A stretch of DNA of 64,000 nt from Flavobacteriaceae bacterium (GTDB lineage Bacteria > Bacteroidota > Bacteroidia > Flavobacteriales > Flavobacteriaceae). Both the position numbers and the translations under genes were made by a program. A model generated the notes under the pieces. It saw only the letters and a program-made list of their open reading frames with translations, did not search any database and had not been told where the DNA came from. The stretch lies in NCBI GenBank assembly GCA_016649715.1, contig JAENXC010000002.1:124001-188000 (forward strand), in the 5' to 3' direction. Below, piece after piece: positions 42,253 to 51,568 of this stretch (the first letter of the stretch is position 1; each line of letters opens with the position of its first letter).

Positions 42253-42747
42253 ATGAGAAATAAAATTTTTTTGTACCTATTTCTTTTCGCTTTCCTGTTC
42301 ATTATTTATCAATATATGAACGAGAAGAGCATTTTTGAATCACAGGAAACCAAGATTGAAAACCTTGAGTCCAAAATTCAAAAGGAGAGTGATTCCATTG
42401 AAAACTTGTGGGGCCAGATTCGGGATTTGAATTATTTCACTTTGCAAGGAAATGACAACGCAATGACCTATTTTGAAAAAATGGGATACGAAGCTGACCA
42501 AGTTGAATCAATGGTCTCCGACCAAATCTATGATTATAATTTAATCAAGGGGAACAATCCATTGGTGCCTTTTGATGGGATGAACGGAGATATGAAAATC
42601 AACAGATTGAAATTCCTGAACCACAAATGGATACAGGCGGAGTTTACCGACGGTAAATATTGGGGCGAAATGATCCTGGAATATTCCTTCAATGACAAGA
42701 AAGAACTTGAATTGAAAGCGATAAGTTCCCTACTTTATCCAAATTGA
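42253..42747 (+). CDS. Membrane-anchored coiled-coil protein
   Basis: A 164-residue protein. One membrane segment near the N-terminus (IFLYLFLFAFLFIIYQYM), a coiled coil (ESQETKIENLESKIQKESDSIENLWGQIRDL, about residues 30-62), then a globular part: YFEKMGYEADQVESMVSDQIYDYNLIKGNNPLVPFDGMNGDMKINRLKFLNHKWIQAEFTDGKYWGEMILEY. I do not recognise the family. It follows the hydrolase gene by two bases, so the two share an mRNA. ATG 42253. Confidence 0.82.
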   Translation: MRNKIFLYLFLFAFLFIIYQYMNEKSIFESQETKIENLESKIQKESDSIENLWGQIRDLNYFTLQGNDNAMTYFEKMGYEADQVESMVSDQIYDYNLIKGNNPLVPFDGMNGDMKINRLKFLNHKWIQAEFTDGKYWGEMILEYSFNDKKELELKAISSLLYPN

Positions 42748-42800
42748 GGCTAAGTTATTGGGTTATTGCGTTTCTGATTACTGCGTACTGATTTACTGAA

Positions 42801-43457
42801 TTACTGCCTTTCCAGCCAACTCTTCAATTCAAAAAAATTCTGAGGTGCAACACCGTGACCCACGGGAAATTCCGAATATTTACAATCAATATTCAGGTTT
42901 TTAAGGAAAGGCTCGGTTTTTCGTGCCCATTGCACGGGGATAACTTGGTCCACACTTCCGTGGGAAGTATAAACGTTAAGATTGCTGAAATCATTTTCAG
43001 CATAACCATTTTTTAAAATTGCTTCATTGATATAACCGCTCAAGCCGATAACGTTTTTTACTTTTTCGGGATAGCTCAAAGCAACGGCAAAACACAAAAT
43101 GGTGCCTTGACTGAAACCGAGGAGGGTGATATTATCGCTGTCCACTTTATATTTTTCAATAACTTCATCAATGCATTTTGAAACCAATTCCCGCGAAACG
43201 ATTGCCTGTGCGTCATCGCTGAATTTTCCCTGCGAATTGTCAAAATATATATTGTACCAAGCATTTCCGAAGGGTTCCATCTTGATTGGTGCTTTCAGGG
43301 AGATGATTGCATATTTTTCCGGCAATTCACTGGCGAAGGAAAACAAATCGTTTTCGTCACTCCCAAAACCGTGGAGCATAATGATAGCAGGTGGATTTTC
43401 CGACGGATTCTTGGCCGCGCGATAATTGTGTTCTAAAAGTAAACTCTGTTTTTCCAT
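42801..43457 (-). CDS. Carboxylesterase/phospholipase-type serine hydrolase
   Basis: A 218-residue alpha/beta hydrolase of the abhydrolase_2 class. AIIMLHGFGSDENDLFSFASELP gives the oxyanion loop, LLGFSQGTILCFAVALSYPE the nucleophile Ser (GFSQG), SHGSVDQVIPVQWARK the acid Asp and FPVGHGVAPQNFFELKSWL the His. Cytoplasmic. ATG 43457 (MEKQSLLLEHNYRAAKNP). It probably cleaves short acyl esters; the natural substrate is unknown. Confidence 0.92.
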   Translation of the reverse strand: MEKQSLLLEHNYRAAKNPSENPPAIIMLHGFGSDENDLFSFASELPEKYAIISLKAPIKMEPFGNAWYNIYFDNSQGKFSDDAQAIVSRELVSKCIDEVIEKYKVDSDNITLLGFSQGTILCFAVALSYPEKVKNVIGLSGYINEAILKNGYAENDFSNLNVYTSHGSVDQVIPVQWARKTEPFLKNLNIDCKYSEFPVGHGVAPQNFFELKSWLERQ

Positions 43458-43534
43458 AGGGTGCAAAAATAAACAAGACCTTTTAAACTGAAGGGTTTTC
43501 AGCATAAAAGGTCCCGTTAAATATTCGCTAAAAA

Positions 43535-43858
43535 TTAAATACCCTTAAACCATTGTTGGAATTGCTCGCCAAGAACGGGAACAGGCTTCATTTCGCCTTG
43601 TATTGCACTTATCAATCCAAGAATCCAAAAAACTAATATTGCAAGTTGCACTATCCAAGTTAATATTGAAATACCTATAAAACCAATTACAATACTTAAT
43701 ACAATACCAACGCACATAATTCCCAACGATTGGCGCACATGGTAAGATCCTAATTCTGTTTTGTTTCCATTGTTCATTATTAGGGCGATAATCCAGCCAA
43801 TAAGTGTGATGTAGGCAATGATGGCCACTGTTTTGCCGTTGTCTGAAGTTGTTTCCAT
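43535..43858 (-). CDS. DUF4870-type three-helix membrane protein
   Basis: A 107-residue protein with about three membrane segments and the family marks AIIAYITLIGWIIALIMNN, YHVRQSLGIMCVGIVLSI and the end PVLGEQFQQWFKGI. Related to the next gene, which has matching positions (STALIAYAPFVGFLIAFFIN, WHIKNMFGLWL, PFLSEKFQEWFTFLN). The pair follows the dihydroorotase homologue. Function unknown. Confidence 0.85.
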   Translation of the reverse strand: METTSDNGKTVAIIAYITLIGWIIALIMNNGNKTELGSYHVRQSLGIMCVGIVLSIVIGFIGISILTWIVQLAILVFWILGLISAIQGEMKPVPVLGEQFQQWFKGI

Positions 43859-43910
43859 TTTTTTAAAGATTAGGTTAGTGATTTTTTACAAGCTAAAGAT
43901 AATCAATACT

Positions 43911-44231
43911 TTAATTTAAAAACGTAAACCATTCTTGAAATTTCTCACTTAAAAAAGGAATGCCTTTCTGTTTGTTGAAATATGCCATCGCCAAACAATA
44001 TAGCCAAAGCAAACTGCAAAGTAGCCACAAAATATCGCCAGCCGTTACGTCAATTTGCGATTGCACAATGAGCGAAACCATAAAAATAAGCCACAACCCG
44101 AACATATTTTTGATATGCCAAGTCGCGAACTCGTAATTTTCATCTTTATTGATGAAAAAAGCGATCAAAAAACCCACGAAAGGAGCGTAGGCAATGAGGG
44201 CAGTAGATTTTCCTGCGGGTGAAGTTTTCAT
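43911..44231 (-). CDS. Second DUF4870-type membrane protein
   Basis: A 106-residue paralogue of the preceding entry. Its ATG (44231-44229) shares one base with the stop codon of the dihydroorotase-like gene (TAATG on the minus strand), so translation is coupled. Three membrane segments, then a short C-terminal amphipathic helix KGIPFLSEKFQEWFTFLN. Possibly a membrane partner of the upstream protein; not established. Confidence 0.85.
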   Translation of the reverse strand: MKTSPAGKSTALIAYAPFVGFLIAFFINKDENYEFATWHIKNMFGLWLIFMVSLIVQSQIDVTAGDILWLLCSLLWLYCLAMAYFNKQKGIPFLSEKFQEWFTFLN

Positions 44232-45484
44232 TATTTATTCAGTACCAACTGGTTGTTTGCAACAATTCCATATGGTTTTCCTTTGAGCTTTGTTCCGAGA
44301 AGTGCGGCATTTTTTGAAGTGGAAAGAATATCTTTTTCAGAAAATTCCCAAGCTTTATCGGGGTTGAAAAGTGTAAGTTCAGCCTTATTTCCTTCTTCGA
44401 TTTCTTCCGAAGAAATATTAAAAGCTTTTTTCAAACCTGTCAAGGCCTTGACTGATTCTTCAACTCCCAAAAGCATATTCAACGCTCCGAAACAGCCCTC
44501 CAAACCAATGCTCCCGAAGAAGGCGTGTTCAAACTCTGTTTTTTTGTGTTCCACGTCAATTGGGTTGTGGTCGCTGGTAACGCCGTCTATGATGCCTTCT
44601 TTCAAGCCTTTCAGCAACGCTTTGGTGTCTTCTTTGGTGCGCAGTGGCGGAAGTAATTTATAATTTGTGTCAAAACCTTCCAAAACGTCATCTGTCAATA
44701 CGAGGTTGAAAATTGCGACACTGCAAGTTACGTTCAGCCCTTTTTTCTTTGCGTCCTTAATCAGTTCCACAGATTTTTTGGTTGAAATGGTCGGGATGTG
44801 AAGTTTCCCACCCGTATATTCCAAAATATACAAATCTCGGATTATTTGCAGCTCCTCAGAAAGCGCGGGAATACCTTTCAATCCCAAGCGGGTGCTGTTC
44901 ACTTCCTCGTTTACCATTCCGTTCCGTGCAACCGATTTTTCAAAAGGAAAGGATTGCACCAAACCATTAAAACTCTGTGTGTATTGCAGTGCTATTTTCA
45001 GCAAATTTGCATTCGCTATTGGGGTTTTATAATCGTAAAAAGAAATGGCTCCTTCATTTTGCATATCGTACAATTCCGCTAATTCAGAGCCTTTGCTACC
45101 CACAGTGAGCGCGCCAATAGGGTAGAGGCTCACAGCATTTCCTTCGGCTTTACTTTTCAGAAACTTAATGTGTCCTTTACTGTCCGTAACCGGAAAACTG
45201 TTTGCATTTACTGCAACGCTTGTATATCCGCTATGGGCCGCAGTTTTCAAACCATTTTCTATGGTTTCGCGCTCCTCAAAACCAGGTTCTCCAAAAGAGA
45301 CGCTGCTATCAAACCAGCCTTGCGAAATATGAAGATTTTTCAATGAAATCTCTTTTATTTCCGAAGAAGGAATCGTTACGGCAATTTTTGAAATTATACC
45401 ATTCTCTATCAAAACATCCCGTTTCTTTAAATGGTGCTTGCCGGAAGCATCAACAATGGTGGCGGATTTCAGAAGTAATTTCAT
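44231..45484 (-). CDS. Dihydroorotase homologue lacking catalytic metal ligands
   Basis: A 417-residue member of the type I dihydroorotase/amidohydrolase family. The family's metal motif DxHxHLRxPG reads DSSVSFGEPGFEERETI here, so both His are lost. The later pair in VTCEVTPHHL-type sequence reads VTCSVAIFNLVLTDD, also without His, and the HAED-type segment reads SFPFEKSV. The HVST segment (LHIPTIST) and SDHNP remain. It should therefore not bind the metal centre or form dihydroorotate. It may be a structural partner like PyrC' of Pseudomonas. ATG 45484. A catalytic pyrC must lie elsewhere. Confidence 0.88.
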   Translation of the reverse strand: MKLLLKSATIVDASGKHHLKKRDVLIENGIISKIAVTIPSSEIKEISLKNLHISQGWFDSSVSFGEPGFEERETIENGLKTAAHSGYTSVAVNANSFPVTDSKGHIKFLKSKAEGNAVSLYPIGALTVGSKGSELAELYDMQNEGAISFYDYKTPIANANLLKIALQYTQSFNGLVQSFPFEKSVARNGMVNEEVNSTRLGLKGIPALSEELQIIRDLYILEYTGGKLHIPTISTKKSVELIKDAKKKGLNVTCSVAIFNLVLTDDVLEGFDTNYKLLPPLRTKEDTKALLKGLKEGIIDGVTSDHNPIDVEHKKTEFEHAFFGSIGLEGCFGALNMLLGVEESVKALTGLKKAFNISSEEIEEGNKAELTLFNPDKAWEFSEKDILSTSKNAALLGTKLKGKPYGIVANNQLVLNK

Positions 45485-45536
45485 ATTCAAAATTCAAGGT
45501 TCAAAATTCAAGGTTCAAGATTCAAGATTCAAGATT
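45485..45536. repeat. Simple-phrase repeat 'aattcaaggttcaa'
   Basis: ATTCAAAATTCAAGGTTCAAAATTCAAGGTTCAAGATTCAAG-like phrases in tandem, directly upstream of the dihydroorotase-like start codon. Confidence 0.6.
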
Positions 45537-45627
45537 TGTCCCTTCGACAAACTTAGGGCTATATATTAAATTTTCAATTTCAATTTTTTCAATCTTTATT
45601 CTTTGTTCTTTTTTCCTTATTCTTTTT

Positions 45628-47571
45628 CTACTTAAAAAATTTCAAGATAAGCATTTCAAAAAGTAAAAAGAGCAATGCAAAAATAGCAAACCATTTCCAA
45701 AAACTGTTTATGGAATTGGAATCTGTAATAGAATCAAAAAGATCGTCCACAGATTTATACACTTCAGCACCTTTCCAATCTTCGGGATTTTGGTATTGCA
45801 GATTGCTTTCGCTGCGGGCATAATTATAACTTATGTTTTCCAAAAACTCATTTTCTTTCACAATTTGGTAGTTGCCAGCTTTATTGGGTTCGTCCGTAGT
45901 TGTCATCAACACAAAATTAGCTTTTGTTTGCTGAAGCGGAATAAACTGCGCAGTGCTGTCTTTAATGGTAAGAATTTCGTCAGGCCCTAATTTTACGGGT
46001 ACTGCGATAGAGTTTTGTTCGCCAATGGTGTAGTACAATCGCGGCAATGGCAAACTTTGCAGCGCCATATTGTAAATTGTGGGAACCACCAACGGTGAAT
46101 TCTGAAAATTGGAATTCTCCTTATTTATCGCCGCAGTGAACAAATAGGTGTTTTTCTTTTGAAGCAAAAAAGGTTGATTGTCCTCAAAACCGATTGCTGG
46201 CGTTGCGTTTGTTGAAATATTATAGAAAGAATTGACCTTCGGATATTGAAAATTAGCAACTTCTTTTTCAAATACATCTTTAAATAGCGGATGCGAAAAA
46301 ACGATTTTTGTAATTTTCTTTTCCTGGATTTTTTCCTGCCTACCAGCAGGCACGGCTTCGGAAAGCGTGCCCAAAGCCATCGTTAAAAGGAAGTTGTTGT
46401 AACTGTTCAAATCCACTTCCGAAGCGGGAATTACAAGCACACTGCCACCTTCGTCACTAAATGATTTAAGGGCGGTGGTTAATGACGCGGAAATTTCTTT
46501 CAGTTCGTTGAGCACAATGAAGTTTTGATCGGGTATTTCGTTGTAATTTAAGGTTTTGAAAGTTTGCTGCGTAAACTGAAATTCTTCTTTTTCAAAAAGC
46601 CGTTGCAGGAAGTTGCCATCGGCTTCATTAATGGACAAAACCTTAATTTTTCCGGGTTTATTAATGCTGAAAAACAGCGTATTATCAAAGGGGAGATTGG
46701 GTTCGTTGAGTTGAATTTTTCCAATAAATTCTTCGGAATTATCAATGTCAAACGTTATTGTGCTACCAGGGTTTTCTGAAAAATCAACAGCAGTTTTGGC
46801 AATCAATTTTTCTTTATTGAAAAGTGAAATGGGAGCTTCTGAAATTTCATTGCCTGTCTTAGAGACTTTTACTTTGAGCTGTGTTATTGAAGCATTTTTT
46901 GAAGCAATAAAAACACTGTCAATAGCAATGTTCGAAACTTTCACGGGTTTTAATTGCACAGCTTCAACAACCAAATCATTCGGAATTTCGGGAAATTTTT
47001 CTTTTTGTTGAAAATCTGATAGATAGACCAACCGTTTCAAAACATCCTTTTCGTCGGAAAAAAGTTGGTTTGCTTTGAGCAAAACTTGACTGGGCGTCAA
47101 TTGGTTTTGCGAGTATTCCACCGAAAGTATCTCACTTTTAAAATCTTGTGGCGAAGTATTCTTTTTTTCAGTATTGTTAGTAAACCAGCTTAATTTTTCA
47201 GAGCCACCCGCTTTATCAAACAAATCCTGTAAAGCCCGCTCCAGGATTGGTCCTTTGGCACCTTTCGCCTGCATACTGAACGAATTGTCTATATAAACAA
47301 CGGTTTCTTTTTTGGTATTTATGGCTGTTTTGGAAGAAGTAAACGGTTGTGCGAAAGCGAAAATAATACACGCCAGCGCAAGTAAACGCATCAACAAAGT
47401 GAGCCATTTTTTTAATTGCGAACTTTTTCGGGTTTGGATGGTCACTTTTTTCAGAAAAGCAACATTGGTAAAAGCTACTTTTTGAAAACGCCGAAGTTGG
47501 AAAAGATGGATAAATATTGGGATGAGCAGTAGGAAAAGGGCGTAAAGGATTTCTGGGTGTTTGAACTGCAT
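45628..47571 (-). CDS. BatA-domain protein with VWA region
   Basis: A 647-residue membrane protein. The N-terminus MQFKHPEILYALFLLLIPIFIHLFQLRRFQKVAFTNVAFLK is the BatA (aerotolerance regulator N-terminal) domain with its first membrane segment, a second follows at about residues 60-78 (LLALACIIFAFAQPF). A von Willebrand A domain starts at VVYIDNSFSM, keeping the D-x-S-x-S metal site. A long periplasmic part and a last membrane segment (FWKWFAIFALLFLLFEMLIL) complete it. Bat proteins are linked to stress tolerance in Bacteroides. Immediately upstream on the strand is the dihydroorotase-like gene's simple repeat, so they may not be one unit. Confidence 0.88.
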   Translation of the reverse strand: MQFKHPEILYALFLLLIPIFIHLFQLRRFQKVAFTNVAFLKKVTIQTRKSSQLKKWLTLLMRLLALACIIFAFAQPFTSSKTAINTKKETVVYIDNSFSMQAKGAKGPILERALQDLFDKAGGSEKLSWFTNNTEKKNTSPQDFKSEILSVEYSQNQLTPSQVLLKANQLFSDEKDVLKRLVYLSDFQQKEKFPEIPNDLVVEAVQLKPVKVSNIAIDSVFIASKNASITQLKVKVSKTGNEISEAPISLFNKEKLIAKTAVDFSENPGSTITFDIDNSEEFIGKIQLNEPNLPFDNTLFFSINKPGKIKVLSINEADGNFLQRLFEKEEFQFTQQTFKTLNYNEIPDQNFIVLNELKEISASLTTALKSFSDEGGSVLVIPASEVDLNSYNNFLLTMALGTLSEAVPAGRQEKIQEKKITKIVFSHPLFKDVFEKEVANFQYPKVNSFYNISTNATPAIGFEDNQPFLLQKKNTYLFTAAINKENSNFQNSPLVVPTIYNMALQSLPLPRLYYTIGEQNSIAVPVKLGPDEILTIKDSTAQFIPLQQTKANFVLMTTTDEPNKAGNYQIVKENEFLENISYNYARSESNLQYQNPEDWKGAEVYKSVDDLFDSITDSNSINSFWKWFAIFALLFLLFEMLILKFFK

Positions 47572-47636
47572 TCCTATAAATATTGCCCAAAGATAAAAAA
47601 CGGAACGTAATTAGCGCTATTTATAACCTGTAAAAC

Positions 47637-48875
47637 CTAATTTTTCATTTCTTTATTGTCAACATTGAGGTTTGAATTCTTTTTAATGCTAAACTGAAAG
47701 GTGGTTCCCTTTTTCATTTCTGAAAAAACTTCAATTTCGCCACCCAGCTTGTTCACGAGCTTTTTAACTGTTGAAAGGCCGATTCCATTTCCTTTTTTTC
47801 CGTTTCTGTCCAAGATGTCGGTTGTTGTAAAAAGATCAAAAATATGTGCTATTTTCTCTTTCGGGATTCCCATTCCGTTGTCGGTGATTTTGAAATGATA
47901 AAACCCGTTTTTCTCGACACAGTTTATGTCTATTTTTATCTTTTTTTTGTCATTGTATTTTAGGGAGTTGCCCACTATATTTAACATAATCTGCCCTAAA
48001 GCGACTTTATTGGCGTGCATTTCAATGTTTTCTTCGGGGAGGTTTATTTCACAGTCAATATTGATATTCAAGAGTTCAATTATTTCCTCCAAAAGATCGT
48101 GGCTGTCAAAAACCTCGCTGTTTAAAGAAGCGGTATGATCACTTTCATAATGTTCCAGAAGTCCGGTTATATATTCACTTAGCGTAAAAGAAGACTGTTT
48201 TATGTAGTCTAAATATTTTTTGCCCTGGTCGTCTAAAAGTGTACCGTATTTGCTGCGGAGCATATCTGAAGTTATTATCATATTTGCCAATGGCATTTTC
48301 ATATCGTGAGACACAATTCCGGCAAAATTTTTAAGCTCTTCATTTTTTTCCTTTAATTCTTGCTGTACTTCCAATAACATTCTGTTGCGTTTTTTGGCCT
48401 CAAAAAGGTTCACAACCTGATAGGCCAAAGCAATAAGTGCTTTTTTTTTCGATTTGGAAAGTTTTCTTGGTTTGGTATCAAAAATGCAAAGAGTTCCCAA
48501 GGGGTAGCCTTCAGAATTTATTAAACGCACGCCTGCATAAAAAACGGCGTTCATATCAGAAACTAATGGATTATCCTTAAATCGTGGATCTTTTCGGGCA
48601 TCTTCAATAATGAAAATATTGGCTTCATCCAGAATGGCATGTCCGCAGAAAGAAATATTCCGCGGCGTTTCGTTGAAAGAGATGCCATAGTGTGATTTCA
48701 AGAAATTACGGTCAGCATCCAGTAAAGTAACTAAAGATATTGGTACAACGCAGATATTTGCTGTTAATGCAGTTATGTTGTCAAAATCCTTTTCCGGTAA
48801 TGTGTCCAGCAAGTGGTAGGATTGGACTGCGGACAAACGCTCTTGTTCATCAACTGGGAATTGTGGTGTTATCAA
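47637..48875 (-). CDS. Cytoplasmic GAF-domain histidine kinase
   Basis: A 412-residue kinase with no membrane segment. GAF domain about residues 20-165 (LTANICVVPISLVTLLDADRNFLKSHYGIS, FCGHAILDEANIFIIEDARKDPRF, GVRLINSEGYPLGTLCIFD), a coiled-coil linker, HisKA with the phospho-acceptor His in FAGIVSHDMKMPLANM, then HATPase motifs NIVGNSLKYND (N box), DNGMGIP (G1) and GNGIGLSTVKKLV (G2). No response regulator is adjacent, so it is an orphan kinase. The signal sensed by the GAF domain is unknown. Confidence 0.94.
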   Translation of the reverse strand: MITPQFPVDEQERLSAVQSYHLLDTLPEKDFDNITALTANICVVPISLVTLLDADRNFLKSHYGISFNETPRNISFCGHAILDEANIFIIEDARKDPRFKDNPLVSDMNAVFYAGVRLINSEGYPLGTLCIFDTKPRKLSKSKKKALIALAYQVVNLFEAKKRNRMLLEVQQELKEKNEELKNFAGIVSHDMKMPLANMIITSDMLRSKYGTLLDDQGKKYLDYIKQSSFTLSEYITGLLEHYESDHTASLNSEVFDSHDLLEEIIELLNINIDCEINLPEENIEMHANKVALGQIMLNIVGNSLKYNDKKKIKIDINCVEKNGFYHFKITDNGMGIPKEKIAHIFDLFTTTDILDRNGKKGNGIGLSTVKKLVNKLGGEIEVFSEMKKGTTFQFSIKKNSNLNVDNKEMKN

Positions 48876-48999
48876 GGCTTCATCTCCAATTTATCTTAAA
48901 TCCGAAAGTTGTCGGTGTTTAAGGATTAAACGTAAATATACAAAATTTTAAATTGAGTTATTAAAGCTTAGAAAAGGATGCGTATAGGGTTATTTTTTT

Positions 49000-49764
49000 T
49001 CAAAACCGTTCAAAAACACCTAATCCGAAAAGAGCAAAATCATATTTTACGGGATCTTTTGGGTCTAAATTTCGAAGTGAATTATCCAGCTCAGCCAATG
49101 CCTTACCATCATTTTGTTTCCGTTTGAGCAAATTGAGTTTTCTCGCCACATTTCCACTGTGAACATCTAAGGGACAGGAGAGTTTCGATGGCGAAATATT
49201 TTTCCAAATTCCAAAATCTACACCTGCATTGTCGTTGCGAACCATCCAGCGCAGAAACATATTTATTCTTTTCGCAGCCGAATTTCTAAGTGGGTCGCTA
49301 ATGTGTTTCTGGGTTCTGGAAGGATGCGGAAGTTCGAAAAAAGTTTTTTTGAAATGATGGATTGCAGGTTGCATAGAATCCTTTTCGGCATGGATTGCGA
49401 AAACCTTTTCTAAACCTCCGTGATTTTTATAGATGTTTTGGAGTGCTTTTAAAAAACAGAAAAGATCTTCGTTATTAAAAGTTCGATGCACAAAGGGCGA
49501 AAGTGATTCGGAATTCTTTTCGGTAAAATTCATCACAAAGTCAAACGGCGAATTGCCCATCATACCCATCAACCGATGCCCATTGGTTATAATGCTCTTT
49601 CGGTTTCCCCAAGCAATTGTGGCCACGAGAAAACCGGCGATTTCAATATCTTCCTTTAAAGTGAAGAGGTGCGGAATTTGAATTGGATCAGTTTCAATAA
49701 AATTAGGGTGGTTGTAAACGTTTACTTTTTCGTCGAGAAATGATTTTAATTCACTTTTGTTCAT
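49000..49764 (-). CDS. TIGR02757 family protein
   Basis: A 254-residue conserved cytoplasmic protein typical of Bacteroidota and related groups (TIGR02757/DUF2400). Marks: VATIAWGNRKSIITNGHRLMGMMGNSPFDFVM, FKKTFFELPHPSRTQKHISDPLRNSAAKRINMFLRWMVRNDNAGVDFGIW and PLDVHSGNVARKLNLLKRKQND. The late DxHxGxVAR pattern recalls helix-hairpin-helix glycosylases, so a DNA-repair role is possible but unproven. It is followed by the lolD gene's unit in the same direction, 33 bases apart. Confidence 0.9.
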   Translation of the reverse strand: MNKSELKSFLDEKVNVYNHPNFIETDPIQIPHLFTLKEDIEIAGFLVATIAWGNRKSIITNGHRLMGMMGNSPFDFVMNFTEKNSESLSPFVHRTFNNEDLFCFLKALQNIYKNHGGLEKVFAIHAEKDSMQPAIHHFKKTFFELPHPSRTQKHISDPLRNSAAKRINMFLRWMVRNDNAGVDFGIWKNISPSKLSCPLDVHSGNVARKLNLLKRKQNDGKALAELDNSLRNLDPKDPVKYDFALFGLGVFERF

Positions 49765-49797
49765 TGGAGTGAATTTTTGAAATTTAGGTTTTGAAAT

Positions 49798-50460
49798 TTA
49801 ATTAATAATAATCCCATTCTGCATCACGAGTTTTCTATCCGCCATATTCGCAAGTTCTTCATTGTGAGTTACGATTACGAAAGTTTGTCCAAATTCATCC
49901 CGCAATTTAAAAAATAGGCTGTGAAGATTTTCGGCACTCTCGGTATCCAGGTTTCCGCTGGGTTCATCTGCGAGAATTATAGCAGGATTGTTCACTAAAG
50001 CGCGAGCAACCGCCACGCGTTGTTGTTCGCCGCCGGACAGTTCGTTGGGTTTATGGTCTTCGCGGTGCGAAAGGCCTAAAAAGTTGAGCAGTTCTTTCGC
50101 TTTTTTGATTGCTTCGGTTTTTGGCGTATTTTTTATAAAAGCAGGAATACAAACGTTTTCAAGGGCAGTAAATTCAGGCAGTAGCTGATGAAACTGAAAA
50201 ATAAAACCGAGATTTTCATTTCTAAACTTCGCTAACTTTTTCCCCGAAAGGGAACTAATATTTACACCGTTTATTTCTAATTTACTCTTTGACGAACTGT
50301 CAAAAGCATCCAAAGTTCCCAATATGTGTAGCAACGTAGTTTTTCCCGCACCCGAAGCACCAACTATCGATACGATTTCACTTTTTTTTATATGAAGGTC
50401 AACACCTTTTAAAACGTGGAGATGATCGTAATATTTATGGATGTTTTCGGCTTCAATCAT
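49798..50460 (-). CDS. lolD: ABC transporter ATPase, LolD type
   Basis: A 220-residue ATP-binding subunit. Walker [23 protein letters not shown]-loop [18 protein letters not shown], signature [19 protein letters not shown], Walker [13 protein letters not shown] and switch VTHNEELA. The [16 protein letters not shown] segment is typical of LolD, which powers release of lipoproteins from the inner membrane, and of related MacB-type ATPases. The permease subunits are not adjacent, as often in Bacteroidota. So the substrate assignment is probable rather than certain. Confidence 0.88.
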   Translation of the reverse strand: MIEAENIHKYYDHLHVLKGVDLHIKKSEIVSIVGASGAGKTTLLHILGTLDAFDSSSKSKLEINGVNISSLSGKKLAKFRNENLGFIFQFHQLLPEFTALENVCIPAFIKNTPKTEAIKKAKELLNFLGLSHREDHKPNELSGGEQQRVAVARALVNNPAIILADEPSGNLDTESAENLHSLFFKLRDEFGQTFVIVTHNEELANMADRKLVMQNGIIIN

Positions 50461-50522
50461 AGCAAAAATTTAAACCGTGAAAGTACTATTTATAGTGCTA
50501 TCATGCAATCTGATGGATTATA

Positions 50523-50555
50523 TTGTTTTTATTCGTACTTATGTGTTTATTTTTG
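50523..50555 (+). promoter_or_regulatory. Promoter of folE
   Basis: TTG (50523-50525), 22 bases, TATTTTTG (50548-50555), 25 bases before the ATG. It diverges from lolD. Confidence 0.5.
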
Positions 50556-50580
50556 AAGTAGAATAATTAAACAAAAAAGA

Positions 50581-51180
50581 ATGTCATCATATAAAAACTT
50601 TGAAGAATACGACCAGCCCGTAACAGACGCTTTGACTGAAAATTACAGTCAAATTTTAAGCAGAGTGGGCGAGGACATCTCACGGGATGGAATACTCAAA
50701 ACCCCCGAACGGGCAGCCAAAGCAATACAATTTTTAACATCGGGAAATTGCCAGGACCCAGCTGAAATATTGCGAAGTGCCATGTTTGCCGAGGCGTATC
50801 ACGATATGGTTATTATAAAGGACATTGAATTGTATTCCTTATGCGAACATCATATTCTGCCATTCTTCGGGAAAGCACACATTGCCTATATTCCCGACGG
50901 CTACATTGTGGGACTGAGCAAAATACCACGTGTTGTGGATGTTTTTGCACGGCGGTTGCAAGTTCAGGAACGTTTGACGCACGACATTCTGGAATGTATA
51001 AACAACACCCTGAAACCCAAGGGAGTGGCCGTGGTTATTGAAGCCTCGCATATGTGCATGATGATGCGGGGTGTTCAGAAACAGAACAGCGTAACTACAA
51101 CTTCGGGCTTTCGTGGTCAGTTTGAAGCCATTGAAACCCGCAGCGAATTTTTAAAACTGATAAGCAACGACTTGTCATAA
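50581..51180 (+). CDS. folE: GTP cyclohydrolase I
   Basis: A 199-residue enzyme that turns GTP into 7,8-dihydroneopterin triphosphate, the first step of folate and pterin synthesis. Zinc ligands and active-site motifs are seen in [21 protein letters not shown] and [25 protein letters not shown] (Cys-His-His and Cys). [23 protein letters not shown] is the family core. Length is a little short at the N-terminus compared with E. coli, within family variation. Monocistronic by position, or followed by the small membrane protein gene. Confidence 0.96.
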   Translation: MSSYKNFEEYDQPVTDALTENYSQILSRVGEDISRDGILKTPERAAKAIQFLTSGNCQDPAEILRSAMFAEAYHDMVIIKDIELYSLCEHHILPFFGKAHIAYIPDGYIVGLSKIPRVVDVFARRLQVQERLTHDILECINNTLKPKGVAVVIEASHMCMMMRGVQKQNSVTTTSGFRGQFEAIETRSEFLKLISNDLS

Positions 51181-51235
51181 TTTTTTTTTGGAATGTTTTT
51201 TGACTTATAGATTTCATAATCTAACTCAACAATAG

Positions 51236-51538
51236 ATGAAAAACGAAAAATACAAATTATTGCGCCAAGGAATCCTCTTTGATCTAATTGGCATGACTAC
51301 AATGGCGATCCCTGTTATTGGCCCCTTTTTGGATATAATTTGGGCGCCCTTTGCAGCAAAAAAAATGAGCAATATGTACAAAGGAACCGAAGGAAAAATA
51401 GCTTCTGTCATTGTTTTCCTTGAGGAAATACTGCCATATACAGACATTATACCCACGTTTACACTGATGTGGCTCTACACCTTTGTTTGGAAAAAACAAC
51501 CTAGGACACAACCCATTAAAATTCGAGTTAACGAATAA
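51236..51538 (+). CDS. Small membrane protein, unknown family
   Basis: A 100-residue protein with two to three hydrophobic segments: GILFDLIGMTTMAIPVIGPFLDIIWAPFAAKKM and LPYTDIIPTFTLMWLYTFVW. The segment PVIGPFLDIIWAPFAAKKMSNMYKGTEGKIASVIVFLEEILPYTDIIPTFT is characteristic of a small conserved flavobacterial family that I recognise only as hypothetical. It starts 55 bases after folE and ends at a shared terminator. Confidence 0.82.
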   Translation: MKNEKYKLLRQGILFDLIGMTTMAIPVIGPFLDIIWAPFAAKKMSNMYKGTEGKIASVIVFLEEILPYTDIIPTFTLMWLYTFVWKKQPRTQPIKIRVNE

Positions 51539-51540
51539 AA

Positions 51541-51568
51541 AAAAAAGCCCCAATCGGGGCTTTTTTTT
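51541..51568. terminator. Bidirectional terminator between convergent genes
   Basis: AAAAAAGCCCC-aatc-GGGGCTTTTTTTT serves the small membrane protein gene and the TonB receptor gene; the receptor stop codon lies inside its T tract. Confidence 0.92.
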
